Below, in pieces: positions 60,095 to 64,000 of a DNA stretch of 64,000 bases. How positions within the stretch are numbered: the first letter of the stretch is position 1; the number at the start of each line of letters is the position of its first letter. The notes beneath the pieces were generated by a model that was not told the origin of the DNA, did no database searches, and was given only the letters and a program-made list of their open reading frames with translations. Source of the stretch: Candidatus Chlorohelix allophototropha (GTDB lineage Bacteria > Chloroflexota > Chloroflexia > Chloroheliales > Chloroheliaceae); contig NZ_CP128399.1 of NCBI RefSeq assembly GCF_030389965.1, positions 1,912,934 to 1,976,933 on the forward strand, written 5' to 3'. The translations under genes were made by a program, and so were the position numbers.

Positions 60095-60883
60095 ATGGAA
60101 TTGTTCTACCTTATGCAGGAATTGCCACATCAAGAAAATGAAAGATTATATCGCACTGAAGCGGTCATAATACGGCGTGCCAACATGGGTGAGGCAGACC
60201 GTTTATTAACGGTATTTACCCCCGCGCGAGGCAAGTTACGAGTGGTGGCAAAAGGCGTGCGCCGTACTAACAGTAGGTTAGGGGGGCATGTTGGTCTATT
60301 CACTCAATCACGTTTGTTAATCGCTGCCGGGCGCAATCTTGACCTTGTAACCCAAAGTGAAATCATAAATCCTTACCCACAACTTCTCTCCGACATTAAC
60401 CGGATAAACCATGCTACTTATGTGGTTGATCTGCTCAACCACTTGACCGAGGAAGAAGACCCGAACCTAGAAATTTATCGGTTGTTGGTAGATACTCTTT
60501 CCGCCATCAATAACGATCAAGACCCTGATACTACCATTCGCGCCTATGAGTTGCACCTATTAGCCCACCTAGGTTACCGCCCACAACTAACCTCCTGTGT
60601 GCGCTGTAATAACAGCCTTCAGCCGGTGCGCAATTATTTTAGCCCTGAAATGGGGGGTGCGTTGTGTCCAACTTGCGGCGGACAGGAAAAACGTAGCCTT
60701 GTTTTGAGCGCAGAAGCGTTGAAAATTTTGCGCTATTTGCAACGCAGTGAGTTTACATCAGTGCAACGTATCAGGCTAAAAACGGAGTTACGGCGGGAAA
60801 TGGCTATCGTAATGCAAGGTTACACCCGCTATTTGCTGGAACGAGATTTAAAATCGGCAGAAATGATCCATACTCTTTATTAA
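60095..60883 (+). CDS. recO: DNA repair protein RecO
   Basis: A 262-residue recombination mediator that helps load RecA at gaps. The N-terminal OB-fold (ERLYRTEAVIIRRANMGEADRLLTVFTPARGKLRVVAKGVRR) is clear, followed by helices and the zinc knuckle SCVRCNN and CPTCGG. The start could be Met7 at 60113. It heads the plus-strand run recO - PH/SHOCT - PNP - asparaginase, with a gap of 18 bp to the next gene. Confidence 0.93.
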   Translation: MELFYLMQELPHQENERLYRTEAVIIRRANMGEADRLLTVFTPARGKLRVVAKGVRRTNSRLGGHVGLFTQSRLLIAAGRNLDLVTQSEIINPYPQLLSDINRINHATYVVDLLNHLTEEEDPNLEIYRLLVDTLSAINNDQDPDTTIRAYELHLLAHLGYRPQLTSCVRCNNSLQPVRNYFSPEMGGALCPTCGGQEKRSLVLSAEALKILRYLQRSEFTSVQRIRLKTELRREMAIVMQGYTRYLLERDLKSAEMIHTLY

Positions 60884-60901
60884 AGAGAGGCAGGTTCACA
60901 T

Positions 60902-61717
60902 ATGGCGTACATTGACGATAAACTGGGACGTGGTGAGAAAATAATTCATCAAGGTCATCAGCACATTATCGTAGTAGCCCTCAAATCCCTTAAATGGGTA
61001 GGTTTATTTGTAGTAGGTTTTGTAGCAGCTTTATGGGTAGGTTTCGCGTGGAAGCCAAAAGCCGGAGACTGGACAAGTACCGCTCAAACAGTAGTGATAC
61101 TGGCGTTGGCGTTGGGCTGTTTGATTGCTTTTGTAAAGTTGTTTATCGACTATCTGGTATGGCAAGCGGAAGAATATCTGGTTACCAATGAACGAGTCAT
61201 CAAAGTCTGGGGGATAATCAACAAAAACCTCAGTGATAGCAGCCTTGATAAAGTAAATGATGTGGAAATGTACCAGTCAATGTTTGGCAGGTTATGGGGT
61301 TATGGCACTATCAAAATCCTGACCGGCAATGAAACAGGCGCAAATGAGTACGACTACATCAGCAATCCAAACGAATTCAAAAAAGCAATGCTGGATTCTA
61401 AGAACGGCTTTTTTGGAGATGCTTCGGATTTAGCGCGCCAAGAAAGAGCTATGCATGAACAGCCCCAACCCGCGCCCATTCCACAGCAACAACGTTATTA
61501 TGATGAGCGTGGCGCAGGCGTTCCGCGCCAACAAGCGCAACCGCCAAACTACGGCTACCAAAATCAGCCCCAACCCGCGCCTAAAACTGCCCCTACCAAT
61601 CCGTCTCAAGCGGATATACCTGCATTAATTGCGCAACTCGCCCTCTTGCGAGATCAAGGGGTTCTTAGTGAAGCCGAATTTCAAGAGAAAAAGAATGATT
61701 TATTAAGAAGAATGTAG
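60902..61717 (+). CDS. Membrane PH-domain protein with SHOCT tail
   Basis: A 271-residue protein. Two membrane helices at ~28-48 and 60-80 (LKWVGLFVVGFVAALWVGF, VVILALALGCLIAFVKLFI) precede a bacterial PH domain (bPH_2): EEYLVTNERVIKVWGIINKNLSDSSLDKVNDVEMYQSMFGRLWGYGTIKI. A Gln/Pro-rich linker leads to a C-terminal SHOCT helix pair (DIPALIAQLALLRDQGVLSEAEFQEKKNDLL). Function unknown; such proteins act at the membrane. It ends 2 bp before the PNP gene. Confidence 0.88.
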   Translation: MAYIDDKLGRGEKIIHQGHQHIIVVALKSLKWVGLFVVGFVAALWVGFAWKPKAGDWTSTAQTVVILALALGCLIAFVKLFIDYLVWQAEEYLVTNERVIKVWGIINKNLSDSSLDKVNDVEMYQSMFGRLWGYGTIKILTGNETGANEYDYISNPNEFKKAMLDSKNGFFGDASDLARQERAMHEQPQPAPIPQQQRYYDERGAGVPRQQAQPPNYGYQNQPQPAPKTAPTNPSQADIPALIAQLALLRDQGVLSEAEFQEKKNDLLRRM

Positions 61718-61719
61718 GC

Positions 61720-62574
61720 ATGGATAAAATATACGAAAAGGCGGAAGCCGCTACAGATTTTCTACGCAAGGTGCTTGAAGACAGGCTATCAAAAGTTGCT
61801 ATTGTGCTGGGTAGCGGTCTCGGCGCTTTAGCCGATGAGTTGACCGATCAGGTAGCGATTCCCTACCGACAAATACCTTTCTTTTCCCAATCAACCGTAG
61901 AGGGGCATGCCGGGCAACTGGTAGCAGGTAAACTAGAGGGTATCCCTATAATCGCCATGCAAGGACGTTTGCATACCTATGAAGGTTACGACATGGCGAC
62001 TGTAACCTTCCCGGTGCGCGTGTTGAAAGCGTTGGGAGTTGATATTCTCATCTTAACCAATGCTGCCGGTGGGTTGAATCCCTCGTATCAAGCCGGAGAC
62101 CTGATGGGCTTAAACGATCATATCTTTCTACCCGGTATGGTTGGCAATAACCCCTTGCGCGGCTTTAACGATGAGAGATTAGGGACACGTTTCCCGGCAA
62201 TCAATCGCGTTTACCCTCCCGAATTTCTTGATATAGCGGTGGAAGAAGCCGAAAAACTGGAGATAAATTTCCATAGGGGCGTTTACATTATGCTGACCGG
62301 ACCAAACTTTGAAACGCCCGCAGAATTGCGCTTCCTGCGTGGAATCGGTGCCGATGCAGTGGGAATGTCCACCGTCCCAGAAGTTATTGTAGCTGCCCAT
62401 AGTGGAATGAGAGTTTTGGGAATAAGCACCATCACCAATATGGCAACCGGTGCGCCGGGAGTTGAACCCAATCATCTTGAAGTGCTAGAGGTAGGCAAGC
62501 AGGCAGGGCCACGACTTGCCAAACTAATCAAAAATATCATTCCTCGACTTCTGGAGAGTTCAAATCAAGGATAG
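61720..62574 (+). CDS. Purine nucleoside phosphorylase
   Basis: A 284-residue class I (trimeric) PNP that splits inosine/guanosine with phosphate to the base and ribose 1-phosphate. VAIVLGSGLGALADELTD, GHAGQLVAGKLEGIPIIAMQGRLHTYEGY (phosphate-binding), ILTNAAGGLNPSYQAGDLMGLNDHI and MSTVPEVIVAAHSGMRVLGISTITNMATG are diagnostic. It could also accept methylthioadenosine. Start ATG is 2 bp after the SHOCT gene stop; asparaginase follows 10 bp later. Confidence 0.94.
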   Translation: MDKIYEKAEAATDFLRKVLEDRLSKVAIVLGSGLGALADELTDQVAIPYRQIPFFSQSTVEGHAGQLVAGKLEGIPIIAMQGRLHTYEGYDMATVTFPVRVLKALGVDILILTNAAGGLNPSYQAGDLMGLNDHIFLPGMVGNNPLRGFNDERLGTRFPAINRVYPPEFLDIAVEEAEKLEINFHRGVYIMLTGPNFETPAELRFLRGIGADAVGMSTVPEVIVAAHSGMRVLGISTITNMATGAPGVEPNHLEVLEVGKQAGPRLAKLIKNIIPRLLESSNQG

Positions 62575-62584
62575 ATTGGCTTAA

Positions 62585-63613
62585 ATGAACCTGCTTGCTA
62601 ACGTTATGCGCGGCAATATTATGGAAAGCCGTCATTATGGTTTTATTGCACTGGCTGACTCAAGCGGACGAGTGCTTTTGAGTAGCGGTGCGCCGACGGA
62701 CGATTTTATCAGTTTCTTGCGCTCTAGCGCGAAACCGTTGCAAGCAATCCCGCTAATCGAGAGTGGCGCAGCTGATAGATACGGATTAACCGATAAGGAG
62801 TTAGCGTTGGCATGCGCTTCTCATAACGGTGAGCCTGAGCATGTGGAAACCGCGCTAGGCATATTGCGAAAGGCAGGTTTAGAGCCTGAATATCTGCGCT
62901 GTGGTAGCGATTACCCGCTTTATGAGGCTGCTAGAGATGCACTGTTAATACAGGGTATTGCGCCCGCTCCGCTCTTTAACAATTGCAGCGGAAAGCATGC
63001 CGGAATGTTGCTGGTATGCAAACACATGGGCTGGGAACTAGAAACCTACACCGAACCAGATCATCCGTTACAGCGCGAAATTATGGGTGTGGTGACAGAG
63101 TTTAGCGGACTTGACGCGGCGAACATTGCTACCGGAATTGACGGTTGCTCGGTAGTTTGTTTCGGAATGAGCACCGCTCGGATGGCTACCGCTTTCGCGC
63201 GACTTGCCGATGCCGCCTACTGGGAGAAACAAAATAAACCCCAACGCGCTATAGCAGTTAGGCGCATCGCAGCGGCAATGCAAGCGCATAGCTTTATGGT
63301 GGGTGGCACTGCTCGTAGCGATACCGATTTGATGAACTCGGCTGGCAGTAGTAAAATTTTCAGCAAGATAGGGGCAGAAGCAGTGTGGTGTGCCGGGTTT
63401 CCGGAACACGGAATCGGTCTTGCTTTCAAGATAGCGGATGGGGCAAGCCGGGTGCATCCGGCAATAATGGCGCGAATATTGCGACAGGCTCATTTGTTAC
63501 CGGAAGCGGACATCCAGAAGTTTGAAGAAGTACAGCTAAAACCGATAACCAACAAACGGGGAACAGTAGTTGGCGAGTATCTCCCCATGTTCAACCTTCA
63601 GGAGTGGGCTTGA
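62585..63613 (+). CDS. Asparaginase family (type II, AnsA-like distinct clade)
   Basis: A 342-residue protein of the asparaginase_II (PF06089-type) family, which hydrolyses asparagine to aspartate and ammonia. MRGNIMESRHYGFIALADSSGRVL, FLRSSAKPLQAIPLIESGAADRYGLTDKELALACASHNGE, FNNCSGKHAGMLLVCKHMGW and IDGCSVVCFGMSTARMATAFARL are the hallmarks. No signal peptide, so it is cytosolic. It follows the PNP gene by 10 bp. Confidence 0.9.
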   Translation: MNLLANVMRGNIMESRHYGFIALADSSGRVLLSSGAPTDDFISFLRSSAKPLQAIPLIESGAADRYGLTDKELALACASHNGEPEHVETALGILRKAGLEPEYLRCGSDYPLYEAARDALLIQGIAPAPLFNNCSGKHAGMLLVCKHMGWELETYTEPDHPLQREIMGVVTEFSGLDAANIATGIDGCSVVCFGMSTARMATAFARLADAAYWEKQNKPQRAIAVRRIAAAMQAHSFMVGGTARSDTDLMNSAGSSKIFSKIGAEAVWCAGFPEHGIGLAFKIADGASRVHPAIMARILRQAHLLPEADIQKFEEVQLKPITNKRGTVVGEYLPMFNLQEWA

Positions 63614-63617
63614 AACT

Positions 63618-63953
63618 ATGCAAGACCTTAAAGACTGGCAAGATTTGGTTATTTTCTTCTTACTCGGCTTGGTAATGGGCTTATTGGCAGAATTGGCAGC
63701 GCGTCGCAAAATCTGGATTCCCACCCTCCAGCGTTTGATGGCAGCAGTGCTGGGAATTGTAGGCGGGTTCTTAGGTTCACTTGTCTTTAATGATTTATTT
63801 GGCTTACTAAATGAGCCGATTCTGGATCATGTCTCAATTGTACCTGTTTTAATTGGAACACTACTTCTTTTAGTGCCGTGGTGGTTGATTCGCTCAGGAC
63901 GCACCAAGCTTTCCGCCAATCAGAAATGGCGTAAAAATTACTGGCGAAAGTGA
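63618..63953 (+). CDS. GlsB/YeaQ-type small membrane protein
   Basis: A 111-residue membrane protein. ATG 63618 follows the asparaginase stop by 4 bp; a longer frame from 63570 overlaps it and is not chosen. Three or four hydrophobic segments (VIFFLLGLVMGLLAELAA, AAVLGIVGGFLGSLVFNDLF, VSIVPVLIGTLLLLVPWWLI) match the transglycosylase-associated GlsB/YeaQ/YmgE family, small glycine-rich stress proteins of unknown role. A short stem (GAGCTT/AAGCTC at 63952-63976) follows. Confidence 0.7.
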   Translation: MQDLKDWQDLVIFFLLGLVMGLLAELAARRKIWIPTLQRLMAAVLGIVGGFLGSLVFNDLFGLLNEPILDHVSIVPVLIGTLLLLVPWWLIRSGRTKLSANQKWRKNYWRK

Positions 63954-64000
63954 GCTTTTCTTGAATTTTAACAAGCTCTACGATGTAAGTGTACCGATCC

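Overview
The window looks like a chromosomal segment of a Chloroflexota bacterium. The main clue is the N-terminal part of the secreted glycosidase at 17179-20172. It ends in the motif LTYNPANPPEWRVEMGNVGQHYY, a module I associate with Chloroflexota exported proteins. Moderate GC, frequent TTG/GTG starts and the mix of IS elements fit. No rRNA or tRNA gene and no CRISPR array was seen, so the phylum call is an inference.

Layout. 1-2339: tail of a winged-helix regulator, a CPA2-type cation/proton antiporter with a small PII-like partner, and a Cys-motif protein. 2645-12932 (minus): an exopolysaccharide/glycan locus with a GT-C-like membrane protein, two glycosyltransferase-methyltransferase fusions built in opposite domain orders, a GDP-fucose-synthase-like reductase and a GT4 enzyme. 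It is split by a 1.5 kb IS4/IS701-type element whose transposase has an in-frame amber codon. 13335-15255 (plus): MazG, PIN protein, GpsA. 15565-16569 (minus): phosphatase-NADAR fusion. 17179-28000: GH36-like glycosidase, FAD oxidoreductase, Lgt, a second GT-C-like protein, tandem fluoride channels, thioesterase, MFS transporter. 28061-29644: glutamate semialdehyde dehydrogenase.

29682-36612 is the least explained stretch. It has a cluster of an unknown protein, a flavin oxidase-like protein with altered FAD motifs, an AhpD-like protein without its usual His, an SDR and a 55-aa protein. It also has a SAM hydrolase (DUF62), an 18-Cys copper-storage protein and an unknown 109-aa protein. Three promoters here share nearly the same spacer/operator sequence, one leader encodes two tiny overlapping peptides of which the second ends in CCNC, and a promoter-terminator pair without an ORF predicts a ~177-nt RNA.

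36685-44320 is a mobile-element zone: an IS21-type element with its ends, cysteine synthase and a PIG-L deacetylase, then IS remnants around a HEAT-repeat protein that appears to be the tail of a NACHT ATPase. Short (~92 bp) inverted-repeat elements occur at 15345, 41893 (one end only) and 44229.

45888-54675 is one long minus-strand gene series: endonuclease IV, a Wzx-like flippase, slipin, a FecR-like surface protein, UDP-glucose dehydrogenase, AcpS, NAD(P)HX repair enzyme and a CBS protein, combining envelope polysaccharide export with housekeeping. An orphan B12-binding lipoprotein follows under a cobalamin riboswitch with a terminator. 56585-63953 holds a methyltransferase, GNAT, DUF971 protein, an unusual cytosolic glucosaminidase/amidase-like protein, and the run recO - PH/SHOCT - purine nucleoside phosphorylase - asparaginase - small membrane protein.
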